Shown: positions 1 through 9,873, counted from the first letter of the stretch. The stretch is DNA of 64,000 bases from CAVVUC01 sp963751395 (GCA_963751395.1 CAVVUC010000002.1:1488001-1552000); one strand, 5' to 3'. Made by a program: numbers and translations. The notes: generated from the letters alone by a model not told the origin.

Positions 1-324
1 CATCCGGGCAGGGAACTGCACGTCATCCTCGACAATCTGAGCACCCATCGCGTGGAGCAGGAGCCATGGCGCAAGGCGCATCCCAACGTGCATTTCCATT
101 TCACGCCCACGCACGCCTCCTGGCTCAATCAGGTCGAGGTGTGGTTCAGCATCCTTACGGCCAAGGCGCTGCGCGGGGCGAGCTTTCGTTCGGTCAAGGA
201 GTTGATCGCGCAGATCGACGCGTTCATCGCCGCCTACAATGAGGACGCCGCGCCCTTCGAGTGGACGAAGGTCAATTTCCGCGCGAAGAGCTTTGCAGGT
301 AAATACTCGGACGTATGCAAGTAG
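1..324 (+). CDS. IS630-family transposase, C-terminal fragment
   Basis: The reading frame is open from the window edge, so only the last 107 residues are seen. They carry the end of a DDE superfamily catalytic domain: an aspartate in ILDN, then WLNQVEVWF, whose glutamate is the third catalytic acid typical of IS630/Tc1-like transposases, followed by the usual helical tail. The element would cut and paste at TA targets. The start lies outside the window, so whether the gene is intact cannot be judged. No terminal inverted repeat was recognised after the stop codon. Confidence 0.85.
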   Translation, partial: HPGRELHVILDNLSTHRVEQEPWRKAHPNVHFHFTPTHASWLNQVEVWFSILTAKALRGASFRSVKELIAQIDAFIAAYNEDAAPFEWTKVNFRAKSFAGKYSDVCK

Positions 325-576
325 ATACTAGGCATGAGCGGGCATAAAGATAAGTGCGCGGACTGCGGCGGCTCGACGCCGCTTTGTGGGGGAGCGGGCT
401 TGCCCGCGTGGGCTGGGGTCGCGACGGCGAATAGGGGCCGGCATCCCCGCGCCACGGAGACAAGTCTCCACCGCCGCAAAGCGCGGCCAAGTCCGCGCAC
501 TCGAAGGCGCTGCGCGCGAAAGCAAACCCGCCGTCGTTGCAGCGCATGAGGGACGGAGCGAACGAACGGGGCCTTT

Positions 577-657
577 TGCGCCAAAGGCGCACAATTCCAT
601 AGCCCAGCCCGACGGGCTGGGTTATGACGGATGCAGGGTTGCGGCCTGAATGGCCGC
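577..657. repeat. Cluster of three REP-like hairpins upstream of the RAYT gene
   Basis: Three perfect short hairpins follow each other: TGCGCC/GGCGCA around AAA (577-591), CCCAGCCC/GGGCTGGG around GAC (603-621), and GCGGCC/GGCCGC (641-657). The 8-bp CCCAGCCC hairpin reappears on the other side of the transposase gene. GC-rich palindromes with 3-nt loops on both sides are typical of the REP sequences that RAYT proteins recognise. The remaining stretch 325-576 is GC-rich and I see no gene in it. Confidence 0.7.
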
Positions 658-676
658 GATTCGTTCGCAAGGAACC

Positions 677-1129
677 ATGCCTCAATCCCTTTCCAGCCTT
701 TTGACCCATGTGGTGTTCAGCACAAAGAACCGCGAACCTTGGCTGGACGGGGAAGTTGCCTCGGAAATCCACCCCTACCTTGTTGGCGTGTTGAACAACA
801 TCGGTTGTCCATCGCTTCAGGTCGGCGGGGTTGCCGATCATGTGCATCTTTTCTTCAGGCTGGCCCTGACAAAAACGGTTGCCGAAGTGGTCGAGGCGGT
901 GAAGACCAGTTCCTCGAAGTGGATCAAAACGAAAGGTCCGGAATTCGGCAATTTCCACTGGCAATCGGGTTATGGGGCGTTTTTGGTGAGCCAGTCCGAT
1001 TCGGAGGCGGTCGTCACCTACATCCAGAACCAGCCGGAGCATCACAGGAAGGTGACGTTTCAGGAGGAATACCGCCGGTTTTTGGAACGCTACCAGATCG
1101 CTTACGACGAACGCTACGTTTGGGATTGA
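677..1129 (+). CDS. REP-associated tyrosine transposase (IS200-like, Y1_Tnp)
   Basis: This 150-residue single-domain HUH endonuclease has the histidine pair H55-V-H57 (DHVHLFF) that binds the metal ion, and the downstream nucleophile Tyr115 in YIQNQPEHH. RAYT proteins nick single-stranded REP hairpins and spread them through genomes. I chose the ATG at 677 because AAGGA lies just upstream and the protein then starts MPQSLSSLLTHVVFSTKNR, the normal family beginning; an in-frame ATG at 650 lies inside a hairpin. It stands alone, flanked on both sides by matching palindromes. Confidence 0.9.
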   Translation: MPQSLSSLLTHVVFSTKNREPWLDGEVASEIHPYLVGVLNNIGCPSLQVGGVADHVHLFFRLALTKTVAEVVEAVKTSSSKWIKTKGPEFGNFHWQSGYGAFLVSQSDSEAVVTYIQNQPEHHRKVTFQEEYRRFLERYQIAYDERYVWD

Positions 1130-1135
1130 GGAATC

Positions 1136-1191
1136 CCGGCCCTACAGGCCGGATGCGTCTCTGTGGGATAGACCCAGCCCGTTGGGCTGGG
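1136..1191. repeat. REP-like hairpin pair downstream of the RAYT gene
   Basis: CCGGCC/GGCCGG around CTACA (1136-1152) begins seven bases after the transposase stop codon. CCCAGCCC/GGGCTGGG around GTT (1173-1191) has the same stem as the upstream copy at 603-621 with a different 3-nt loop. Confidence 0.7.
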
Positions 1192-1203
1192 CTATGGAAT
1201 TGC

Positions 1204-1570
1204 GGCACCGTTGGTGCGGAACCCGGCCAAGCACTCGGACGGAGGGCCGTGGAATGGCGACGCCGGTGGCGCGGGAAGCTCAACGAAACCGTTCGACGGG
1301 CGGGCTGTGGGAGCAGGCACCGTTGGTGCGCGGAGAACCGGCCAAGCCGTCGGGCGGCGGACCGTGGAATGGCGACGCCGGTGGCGCGGGAAGCTCAACG
1401 AAACCATTCGACGGGCGGGCTTTGGGAGCAGGCACCGTTGGTGCGCGGAGAACCGGCCAAGCCGTCGGACGGCGGACCGTGGAATGGCGACGCCGGTGGT
1501 GCGGGAAGCTCAACGGAACCGTTCGACGGGCGGGCCGTGGAATGGCGGCGGCGATGGTGCGGGAGAATGG
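1204..1570. repeat. Imperfect tandem array of 112-115 bp palindrome-rich units
   Basis: About three and a quarter units follow the RAYT element; CACCGTTGGTGCG recurs at 1206, 1318 and 1433, giving spacings of 112 and 115. Each unit carries small palindromes with 3-nt loops: CACC-GTT-GGTG, CGCC-GGT-GGCG and CCGT-TCG-ACGG. The last unit is truncated and diverged. Six-frame translations are open through this stretch, but this looks like a by-product of composition. The unit is too long and too structured for CRISPR. I read it as an expanded REP/BIME-type array. Confidence 0.65.
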
Positions 1571-1635
1571 CCAAATCCGCCATCGGGGTCGATGAAGCCG
1601 GCTACAACTGCGACGTTCGAGTTCGGGCAAACCGT

Positions 1636-3382
1636 TTACCCTCCCACTCTTTCGCTGATTTGGTAGCTGTCGAACTCGAAAAGAGCGTCGCCGCGGCTTG
1701 CGAACTCAAGTTCCTGGTGTCCTCCTGGGAACGTGTCGTCCTCGAAAACACCGAGCAGCTTTCCATTCGCCTTGAGCGTGAACCGTGCGCCGATCGCGTC
1801 GATTTCGATGGCGTTGAATTCCCCGGCTTTACGGAGGGCGCCTTGCCCGGAAGTCCAATCCTTGATGGTTCGCGTGACGCCGTCTTTCATTACGACGAAC
1901 CGCCAGGAGCCGTCGCCGCGCAAATCGAGACTTGTAAGAGCCCTTTCGGTTCCTGCGAACGCCGGCGCTCCAGCATGCCGAAGACGCGAGGCGGGCAAAT
2001 ATGCCGTGGTCCGAAATTCGGGCGATCGTCTTGATGCGAATGGGATTTGCGGTGCTGGAGTTGGATGCGCCCAGCCAAAGACTGCCCGAATCCGTGCGGC
2101 GGACGCGCCAAAAACCTCCGCCCAAAGTGGCTGACCAAGTCGGGCTTGTTCCCACGGTAAACGGAGAAGAGTCATCGAACGTGGTTGAGACCAGCGTTTT
2201 CCAGGCGGGTTCTTTTGTTTCCGCCAGCGAGGATTTTTGGAGGACTTCCCGCGCGGCCTCAAGCGAGGCGCGCACGGCATCCGCGCTTGAGGGGACGGGC
2301 TTCAGCGCAGGCGGCTCAGGGTCGAGGTCGGGAAGGTCGGGAGCCGGCGGTGCGCCGCGGATGGCGAGGAGGGTCAACACCCCCGTCGCGAGAACCATGC
2401 CGACGATCACGAGCGCGACGCCTTTCATGAACCGGGTCCATGCCGGCAGGGAGCCGCTGGCGGCAGGTGCGGCCGGCATGGTTTCGATATCGGACTTCAT
2501 TTCCTGGGTTCGCTGGTAGCGGCGCTCAGGCTCGCGCTGGAGGGCGCGGGTGACGATGGCGTCGATGCGAGGGTCGCACCCGACGCGGACGGACGGCACC
2601 TCGAAAACGCCGTGCGGGACTTCGCGGCAGAGCATTTCATAAAGCACAACGCCGAGACTGTAGATGTCGGCGCGGTGATCGACGTTCATCCCCCGGCGCT
2701 GCTCGGGAGCCATGTAATCGAGCGTGCCCATGATGTTGCCGACGGTGGTGAGGCCGGAGATTTCGCTGCCGGGCTCGACAAGCCGGGCGAGACCGAAGTC
2801 GGCGACCTTCACGCGCCCGCGACAATCGAGCATGATGTTGGTGGGCTTGATGTCCCGGTGAACGATGTTTTCGCCGTGGGCGCAGGCGAGCGCCTCGCAA
2901 ATCTGCGCGGCGATTCCGAGCGCGGTCGGGCCGTCCATCTCGCCGGCACCGATGATGTCGTGGAGGTCGGTGCCATCGACGAACTCCATGGCGAGATAGA
3001 GCCGGCCCTCGGCGGTCTGTCCGAAGTCGTGAACGGTGACGATGTTCGGATGGCTCAGGCGCGCCATCGCGCGGGCCTCGAGTTCGAAACGGGCGGTGAA
3101 TTCCTCATCGCCCGAGAATTCCGGCGAGAGCAGCTTGAGCGCGACGAGGCGGTCGAGCGCCTTCTGCCGCGCCTTGTAAACCGCGCCCATCCCGCCGCGG
3201 CCCACAAGCGCGAGGATTTCGTATTGCGGGAAGCTGCGCTGAAGTTCGTCGGGCGGCGGCAGGGGCGCGGCGGCCTGGCGCTGCCGGGCCGTGTCGAAAA
3301 GACCCTCGGCCCGCGTGACGCCGATCGATGGCGGCTCGTCGCGCGGCACCGGCTGCTTCAATTCGTCGAATGCATCCTCCAT
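1636..3382 (-). CDS. Membrane Ser/Thr protein kinase with C-terminal LamG/DUF1080-like domain (frameshifted)
   Basis: A Hanks-type kinase occupies about residues 54-300: glycine loop GRGGMGAVYK, lysine K83 in VALK, catalytic HRDIKPTN at 175, DFG at 195, and MAPEQ at 224. One transmembrane helix (about 321-342) follows, so the kinase is cytoplasmic. The C-terminal part (FDDSSPF..., then DLRGDGSWRF and NGKLLGVFEDDTF) looks like a beta-sandwich laminin-G/DUF1080-like sensor outside the membrane. The frame changes once, around 1975-2000; with one base removed the product is about 581 residues. The gene lies 12 bp after a sigma-factor gene in the same direction, a common pairing in Planctomycetes/Verrucomicrobia. 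The substrate is unknown. Confidence 0.85.
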
Positions 3383-3394
3383 AAGCCGTCCCGT

Positions 3395-4169
3395 TCAGCC
3401 GCGCAGCGCGGCGCGCATGGCCGCCAGTTCCTCGTCCACGCGTGCTTCGTCCGCGTTTTGCAGCGTGTCCGCGATCTGACGGCGCAGCGTCTCGCGGAAC
3501 TTTCTGCGAAGCCGGTTCACCGTCTGCCGGACGGCATCCTCCTGCATGCCCAGACGCTTCGATGCCACGGCGTAGCTGCCCTCCATCCCGTCGTCGGGCG
3601 AGAGAAAAATCTCCAGCTCGGCAAACTGCGCGGCCCGGCCTGATTTGGTTTCCGCCGCGCGGAGTTGGGCCAGCGCGGCCCGCGCCAGGGTGAGCGCCCA
3701 GCTTTTTGTCGAAGATCTTCTCCGGGGTCATCCCGTCGAGCGCCTCGCGCAGATAGCGGCGCTCGCCTTCCTCCGTGTCGAGCGAGAGCACCTCGCATCC
3801 GCCTCCGCGTTTCCGCGCCTGCCTGCGTTCTGATTCGTCCTTGAGAAAACGCTTGAACGCCGTGAGCAGGAAGGTGCGCAATCTGCCTTCGTCGGGATCG
3901 GCGGAGGCGAGCAAATCTTTCGCGAGAAGTTGGGCGAAGAAGCCCTGAGTGGCGTCGCGCGCATCGTGGGCGGTTCGTCCCCGCCGCCGGGCAAAGGCGT
4001 AAAGCGGATACCAGTATTGCTGGCACAAATGGGCAAGCGCATTGTCCGCTGCCGCCTGATCGCGCGCGTCACGCGCACCAAGCACAATGCTCCACTGCGT
4101 CGTCGGAAATGGAAACGCGAACTTGGAATCCACGCGCCGGAGACTGGCAAGGTTTCCTGCCAATGACAA
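3395..4169 (-). CDS. ECF-type RNA polymerase sigma factor (frameshifted)
   Basis: The N-terminal half has the family signature FPTTQWSIVL, then the region 2 sequence YWYPLYAFARRRG...DATQGFFAQLL. The C-terminal half, in another frame, has region 4 (YAVASKRLGMQEDAVRQTVNRLRRKFRE). The frames meet at a run of five A on the coding strand (3713-3717); with one A fewer the joint reads FDKSWALTLARAAL, as in relatives, giving about 257 residues. The start is a TTG at 4169, with no better ATG before FPTTQW. It precedes the kinase gene by 12 bp, so the kinase may act on this sigma factor or a partner (inference). Confidence 0.85.
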
Positions 4170-4190
4170 GCTGGATTCTTGCCGACGACC

Positions 4191-4733
4191 TTAACTCGAA
4201 ACGGACTGAGTCACACGACTCTCTCGCAGCGAAGCGATCAAAAAAAGCGCGACCGCGATGCAGATGCAACTGTCTGCGACGTTGAACGCCGGCCAGTGGT
4301 TCGCGCCGACGTAAAAGTCGAGGAAGTCGATGACGTGATGATGGACGATGCGGTCGGTCAGGTTGCCGAGGATTCCAGAGACAAGAAACGCGAAGCCAAC
4401 CCGCGACCACGAATCGCGGAATGAGCCGCGCCAATGGAAGAAGAGGAGCGCGATCAGCGTCACGGCTGACAGCACGATGAAAAACAGGTTGCTGTCCTTG
4501 AACGAGCCGAAAGCCGCGCCGGTGTTCGTGACGTAAACCAGGTCGAAGAATCCAGGAATGACGGTGCGCGCCGAATAGATTTCAAAGTTCCGGACGATCC
4601 ACCATTTCGTAAGCTGGTCGAGCGCGTAGAAGAAAATGACGAATGACGAATGACGAATGACGAGGGAAGCCCGAAGCCCGAATGATGGGCTTGGCGCGCC
4701 GCCGTTGCTCTCGGGTATTTCGGATTTCGTCAT
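4191..4733 (-). CDS. lspA: Lipoprotein signal peptidase (signal peptidase II)
   Basis: LspA removes the signal peptide of prolipoproteins after diacylglyceryl transfer, in the inner membrane. Visible motifs are ALDQLTKWW, NTGAAFG, GNLTDR (first catalytic Asp) and FNVADS (second catalytic Asp), with four hydrophobic segments. The only usable start nearby is the ATG at 4733, which overlaps the ileS stop as ATGA. This start, and the segment SLVIRHSSFVIFF that forms most of the first membrane helix, are encoded by short repeat tracts (4719-4750 and 4636-4663), so the N-terminus differs from typical LspA. About 180 residues, close to the usual length. Confidence 0.9.
   Translation of the reverse strand: MTKSEIPESNGGAPSPSFGLRASLVIRHSSFVIFFYALDQLTKWWIVRNFEIYSARTVIPGFFDLVYVTNTGAAFGSFKDSNLFFIVLSAVTLIALLFFHWRGSFRDSWSRVGFAFLVSGILGNLTDRIVHHHVIDFLDFYVGANHWPAFNVADSCICIAVALFLIASLRESRVTQSVSS
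4636..4663. repeat. Heptamer tract inside lspA
   Basis: Four perfect tandem copies of ATGACGA lie within the 5' part of lspA. Read on the minus strand in the lspA frame they encode SFVIRHSS-type sequence that becomes part of its first transmembrane helix. Tracts of this kind also occur at 4719-4750, 29879-29913, 47258-47285 and 54153-54180. Confidence 0.8.
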
Positions 4734-4750
4734 TCGGATTTCGTCATTCC
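4719..4750. repeat. Repeat creating the ileS stop / lspA start overlap
   Basis: A 14-base unit (TCATTCGGATTTCG) occurs twice in tandem. On the minus strand it supplies the last residues of IleS (MTKSE), the IleS stop codon and the lspA ATG, which overlap as ATGA. Confidence 0.7.
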
Positions 4751-7508
4751 ACCAACCACCTTCTCGCAGCGGTCGCACAACTCCGGATGTTCCGTGCTCG
4801 TGCCGACGGACAGCCGATGCCGCCAGCAACGCTCGCATTTCTTGTGACCGACCGGCGCGATGGTCGCTTTCGTTTCTCCGCCGGAGACAAGCGAGAGTTC
4901 GCTCAGGATGAAAAACTCTTCGAGTTCCACTTCGCAGCCGGCAAGCGACTTCAGTGTTTTTTCATCGGCGACCTGAAGCGTGACGGAACCTTCGAGCGCG
5001 TTGCCAATCAGCTTCTCCTGGCGCGCCTGCTCGACGGCCTGGCCGATCGTGCCGCGCAGGTTAAGCAGCGCGTTGACGCGCTCGTTGAGCGAGGCGTCGA
5101 TGAGCGCCGGGTTCGCTTCGGGCAACAACTCCGCGTGGACGGAATTTGTGTCATCGAAAAATTCGCGCGCCTCATCGGCGGTAAAGACGAGGATCGGCGC
5201 GAGCAATCGCGTGAGCGCATCGAAGACCGAATGCATCACGGTTTGCGTGACGCGGCGGCGCGGCGAATCGGCCGCGTCGCAATACATGCGGTCCTTGGTG
5301 ATGTCCACGTAGAGGCTGCTCAGATCGACGGCGCAGAACTGGTTGAGCGCGTGATAGACCTTGTGGAACTCGTAGCTCTCGTAGCCTTCGCGGCAGACGG
5401 CGATGACTTCCTGCAAACGCCCAAGCACCCAGCGATCGATCATGGTGAACTCGACGGCCACGTCTTTCGTGATGTCGAAGTCGTAGAGGTTCGCGAGCAG
5501 AATGCGCAGCGTGTTGCGGATGCGGCGGTAGGTGTCGGCGAGCCGCGTGAACATTTCCTCGGAGAAGGGAACCTCGTCAGTGAAGTTCACGCTGCTGACC
5601 CACAGACGCACGATGTCCGCGCCGTGTTTGCTTACGAAATGCTCGGCGTCCATTGGCTTCTTGTAGCTGCTGGACTTTGAGATCTTCTTGCCGTCCACAT
5701 CGACGACGAAGCCGTGCGTGATGCAGGTCCTGTAAGGCGCTTCGCCGTTCATCGCGACGCTCGTCATGAGCGATGATTGAAACCATCCGCGATGCTGGTC
5801 GGTGGCTTCGATATAAACGTCGGCTGGAAAATGGAGCGCGGGATTTTTGCGCAGAACGGCTTCGTGGGAAACGCCGGAGTCGATCCAGACATCGAGCGTG
5901 TCGTTGCGGCGGGTCGTGCCCTCCGGCAGACCGAGTTGCTGCGCGATTTGCGTATCGTCGAGTTCGAACCAGACGTTCGTGCCGCGCTGCTCGACGAGGT
6001 CGGCAACTCTATTGATCCACTCGACATTCAAGACCGGCTTGCCGTCGGCTCCGTAGAAAACCGGCAGCGGCACGCCCCAACTGCGCTGGCGCGAAATGCA
6101 CCAGTCGGGTCGCGACTCGACGGTGCCGTAGATGCGGTTGCGTCCCCAATGCGGAATCCACTTCACGGCGTCGATCGCCTTGAGGGCCGGGTCGCGCAGC
6201 TTGTCGATGCGGATGAAGAACTGCTCGACCGCGCGGAACACGATCGGCGTCTTCGAGCGCCAGCAGTGAGGGTACGAGTGCTGATGGATTTGCTCGCCGA
6301 TGAGCGTGCCGTTTTCGCGCAGGTGGGCGATCACATCTTTGTTCGCATCGAAAACGTATTTGCCCGCCCAGACCGGCACGCCGACTTCCTCGGTGAAGCG
6401 TCCCTGCTCATCGACCGGCGACAAGATCGGCAACCCGTTTTCCACGCCGGCAATGTAGTCGTCCGAGCCGTGACCGGGCGCGATGTGAACCTGGCCGGTG
6501 CCCGTTTCCATCGTCACAAACTCCGCGACGATCACGCGCGAGTTGCGGTCGAGGAACGGATGGCGCGCCTCGATGCCGGCGAGCGCGTCGCCGCGGAAAC
6601 TGCGGCCCTGCACGACAAGCGTGTAGCCGGTGGTTTCCGTGAAAGCCGGGATCAATGCGCTCGCGATGACGAACGTGTGGATGCCGCTTCCAGCCGCATT
6701 CGTGCTCGAAGCAGGCGACGTGACGTCGCCTCCACTTTGCGGCGCGCGGAAATCGGCGACGACATAATCGTGGCGCGGATGGAGGGCAATCGCCACGTTC
6801 GCCGGAAGCGTCCACGGCGTTGTCGTCCAGATGACCATGCTCGCCTTGTTCGCCAGCTCTCCGGATACGATCGGGAACTTCACAAAGATCGCCGGGTCGT
6901 GGCGGTCGGCATATTCAACCTCGGCTTCGGCGAGCGCCGTCTGCGCGCCGGTGCTCCAATACACCGGCTTCTTGCTTTGATAAACGAGATCGAGTTCGAC
7001 GAACTTCGCGAACGCGCGGATGATCTCCGCCTCGTATCCCGGCGCGAGCGTGAGATACGGATTCTCCCAGTCGCCAAACACGCCGAGCCGCTTGAACTGA
7101 CGCCGCTGGATGTCGATGTATTTGCGCGCATACGCCTCCGATTTTTGCCGCACTTCCAGCGGGCTCAGGCCGCGCGATTCCTTCACGACTTTGAACTCGA
7201 TCGGCAGCCCGTGGCAGTCCCAGCCGGGAACGAACGGCGCGCGAAATCCGGCCATCGTCTTCGATTTCACGATGATGTCCTTGAGGATTTTGTTGAGCGC
7301 CGTGCCCATGTGGACGTCGCCGTTCGCGAACGGCGGGCCGTCGTGGAGCACGAAAAGGGCGGCGTCTTTGCGCGCCTCCTGGATGCTCTCGTAAAGCCGT
7401 GCCGACTCCCATTTTGCCAGCCGCTCCGGCTCGCGTTTCACGAGATCGGCTTTCATCGGAAAAGTCGGTCTTCGGCAGGTTCAGTGTGTCCTTGTAGTTC
7501 TTGCTCAT
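4730..7508 (-). CDS. ileS: Isoleucyl-tRNA synthetase (frameshift near N-terminus)
   Basis: IleS charges tRNA-Ile. The class I signatures are present: DGPPFANGDVHMGTALNK (HIGH-type, with HMGT), KKISKSS (KMSKS loop), an editing domain between them, and a C-terminal zinc knuckle CERCWRHR...CDRCEKVV. The usual N-terminus MSKNYKDTLNLPKTDF starts at 7508 but lies in another frame from the body, which resumes as MKADLVKREPERL. The frames meet at a four-base run (7460-7463); with one base fewer it reads DFPMKADL as in other IleS. About 925 residues, normal length. Because the enzyme is essential, the shift is probably a sequencing error. Coupled to lspA by a 4-bp overlap. Confidence 0.95.
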
Positions 7509-7593
7509 CGAAAAGGACACGGAAGCTATCACCCGCTGGAAAAGGGGTCAATTGCGGCGACAGCCGGCGGAAATCTTCTCCAGCCCGCGCTGT

Positions 7594-9276
7594 TTATCTG
7601 GCCGGGACAGGATCAGCCGCGACTGGCCGGCTGTCCTCGTAATAACGCTGGATGGCTCCTGCATCCAGGGCGGTGGACAGGATCGCGAATTCGTCGATCC
7701 GGCCGTGAAAATTGCGCACCCGCTTGCGCTGCTCACTTTCGGAAAGCGTGTCTGCCCGCACGCCCCAGTTGCCGATCTCGAAAGTGTCGAGCCGAAGCGG
7801 TGGATGAATCCCCGGCTTGTCTGAGCCCACAGGCTTTCCATTGAAATAATGCGTGACGGTCTCGGCCTCGCCGTCAAAGACGGTCGCGACGAAGACCCAT
7901 GATCCGAATGCGCCGTCGGTGACAACCGGTTCCGAGCGCAGATTTCGCCACGAGGCTGGATCGTTGCCGTTATTGACGCGGACGCCGAAGCCGAGACTGC
8001 CATCGCGGTAGAGATACCAGTGGAGTTCGCCTTGCAACGAACTCTCCGTCATCAGCAGCGAGTTTTGGATGTTGGGCAGGCTGTCCACGCGCACCCATGC
8101 AAACAGCGTGAGCGAGCGGAAGCTTCCCGGAAGGTTCAGCCGCAGCCGGTCTTCCGTCCGCTTGAATTCCAGCGCGCCCTTGTTCGGCCAGCGTCCGTTT
8201 TCCCAGGCGCAGGCGATGATGCTGGCGTTGGAACGGGGCGGTGCCTGAAGCGCGCGATTGAGAAGTGTGCGCTCCCATTCTTTCTGACGCTCGAAGTCGA
8301 AATGCACCAGCGTCGCGGGGTTCGCATCCAGTTCACCCGCCACCTCCCGCCAGAGGCTCAGGCGGTCGAGAGATTTGCGGTGTTCGCGGCGCGCAAGTTC
8401 TTCTTCGCCAAGGAAACTGGAGCGATTTGCCGCGATCGGCTTTGTGGTGCCGTTCTCGAAGCGCACGGCTTGATTTTCCTGCAACCTGCCGGGTGCGGTC
8501 TTCGCGGTCGGGTCGCGAAGTTCCACCTGGCCTTTGAACACATGCACTTCGGCTGCGGTCGTCAGCGGCACCATGCAGCCGAATTCCGTGCCGAGATCGA
8601 CCACCGAAAATTTCGGTGTCTGGATTTTGAACCCGTGGGCGGTTTCGGGAACCATGGCGTGGAGTTTTCCGGACTGGAGAAATCCCTCATTGGCGTTGGT
8701 CAGTTGGAAATCCGCCGGACCTTCGAGGACGACTCGCGCGCCGCGCAGGAACTCGATCTGCACCGCGCCGCTCTTCAGCCGCAGCCATCCGGAAGGGAGC
8801 GATTCCCCGCCGTTCCATGCATGGGAACCGTCCGCCCAAACCGCATCGGAAATATGTGTCAGCACCGCGATGTCTTTGCGCTCAACCTTTGATGGAGCTT
8901 CTGCGACAGAAGCGTTTTCCTTGGGCCAGTGATCGAAGGCCCAGATCGCCACCAGGGCGAAAATGATGGTTGCGGCCAGCGCCAGCGGCTGCCAGGAGCG
9001 CTGCTGACGAACAGCCGGTTTCCGAACAGGCGCAATGGCTCTGCGCGGCGGCGGCAGCACTCGCAAGCCGGTCTGCGCTGCGTCGCGCCGTCCCCATTCA
9101 GCCTGGCCCCATTGGCGGATGAATGCGTGCCACCTTGCCATTTCCCAGAATGCCTCGCGCGCTCGCGCCGATTCGAGAAGCATCTGCTCCAACTCCGCAA
9201 AGTCCTCGCCGACGAGCACCTGGTCGAAGTATTGGTTTAGCAGAAGCTGGAGGCGTTCGAGGTCCATGTGAATCAC
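7594..9276 (-). CDS. FecR-LamG domain membrane protein
   Basis: 560 residues: a cytoplasmic anti-sigma-like N-terminus, one membrane helix (about 96-113), a FecR-type beta domain (about 150-255, with FSVVDLGTEFGCMV and VHVFKGQVEL), and a C-terminal concanavalin/LamG jelly roll (about 370-545, with TLFAWVRVD, GKPVGSDK and GRIDEFAIL). The gene overlaps the end of the upstream sigma-factor gene, so it is probably its anti-sigma factor/sensor, with the LamG domain binding a carbohydrate outside the cell (inference). The start is the overlapping GTG at 9276; an ATG at 9267 is an alternative. The pectate lyase gene just upstream of the pair is a plausible target. Confidence 0.85.
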   Translation of the reverse strand: MIHMDLERLQLLLNQYFDQVLVGEDFAELEQMLLESARAREAFWEMARWHAFIRQWGQAEWGRRDAAQTGLRVLPPPRRAIAPVRKPAVRQQRSWQPLALAATIIFALVAIWAFDHWPKENASVAEAPSKVERKDIAVLTHISDAVWADGSHAWNGGESLPSGWLRLKSGAVQIEFLRGARVVLEGPADFQLTNANEGFLQSGKLHAMVPETAHGFKIQTPKFSVVDLGTEFGCMVPLTTAAEVHVFKGQVELRDPTAKTAPGRLQENQAVRFENGTTKPIAANRSSFLGEEELARREHRKSLDRLSLWREVAGELDANPATLVHFDFERQKEWERTLLNRALQAPPRSNASIIACAWENGRWPNKGALEFKRTEDRLRLNLPGSFRSLTLFAWVRVDSLPNIQNSLLMTESSLQGELHWYLYRDGSLGFGVRVNNGNDPASWRNLRSEPVVTDGAFGSWVFVATVFDGEAETVTHYFNGKPVGSDKPGIHPPLRLDTFEIGNWGVRADTLSESEQRKRVRNFHGRIDEFAILSTALDAGAIQRYYEDSRPVAADPVPAR

Positions 9277-9806
9277 ACTTGTTCGGCGGCCAAACGGCGC
9301 TCGACGCAGTTGCGCAAGACCACCCGCGCGCGGGAGAGGGCGACATGCACCGCGTCAACCGTCCAGCCCATGAGGCGCGCGATTTCAGGGGGACGGTGGG
9401 CCTGCTGGTAGCGTAGTTGGATGGCCTCGCGTGCCTTCGGCGCGAGTTCGCCGATGCAGATGTTGAGGTATTTCAGAAGGCTGTCGTGAAGCCAGTTCTC
9501 GGAAGACTCGTGGGAGCAGAGCGCCTCGATCACGTCCGGTGCAAACCGTTCCTTCACCGGTGCCATTTTTTCCAAAGCCTGCAGCGCCTTGTAGCGCGCG
9601 ATCGTCCACGCCCATGCGCGAAAATTTGTGCCGCGTTGGAACGTGTCGGCCTTGGCGGTCACGACGAGAAAAGTTTCCTGGACCACGTCATCGACGAGGC
9701 TGAAATCGCTGAGGATCGAGAGGAGAAAACCACGGAGCGCCGGAATGTGCTGAACGAATAGTCCTTGCACCAGCGTAGTCTGCTCATTGGTCCCGGATGT
9801 TTCCAT
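9273..9806 (-). CDS. ECF RNA polymerase sigma factor (Rhodopirellula/Verrucomicrobium type)
   Basis: 177 residues with sigma region 2 (DVVQETFLVV, then FRAWAWTIARYKAL) and region 4 helix-turn-helix (IQLRYQQAHRPPEIARLMGWTVDAVHVALSRARVVLRNCV). It overlaps the FecR-LamG gene by four bases, so translation is coupled, as usual for a sigma/anti-sigma pair. The gene lies directly downstream of the large pectate lyase gene on the same strand, 67 bp away. Control of polysaccharide-degradation genes is an inference from that neighbourhood. Confidence 0.9.
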   Translation of the reverse strand: METSGTNEQTTLVQGLFVQHIPALRGFLLSILSDFSLVDDVVQETFLVVTAKADTFQRGTNFRAWAWTIARYKALQALEKMAPVKERFAPDVIEALCSHESSENWLHDSLLKYLNICIGELAPKAREAIQLRYQQAHRPPEIARLMGWTVDAVHVALSRARVVLRNCVERRLAAEQV

Positions 9807-9873
9807 CAGTTGAGTATCGAAAGTCGTCTGCGGAACTTAGCAAGCTCTCGAAGGTGAATCCAAGCTTCTTGTG

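Noticed and set aside
1204..1570. Possible CRISPR array
   Set aside because: The repeating unit is 112-115 bp with little unique sequence between copies, unlike 25-37 bp repeats with unique spacers.
631..2034. 467-codon frame spanning the RAYT gene and the tandem array
   Set aside because: It runs through the palindrome array in a different frame from the transposase; openness comes from the period and base composition of the repeat.
5777..7642. 621-codon open frame on the plus strand opposite ileS
   Set aside because: It is antisense to an unmistakable IleS, arginine-rich and without any recognisable motif; long antisense frames are common at this GC content.
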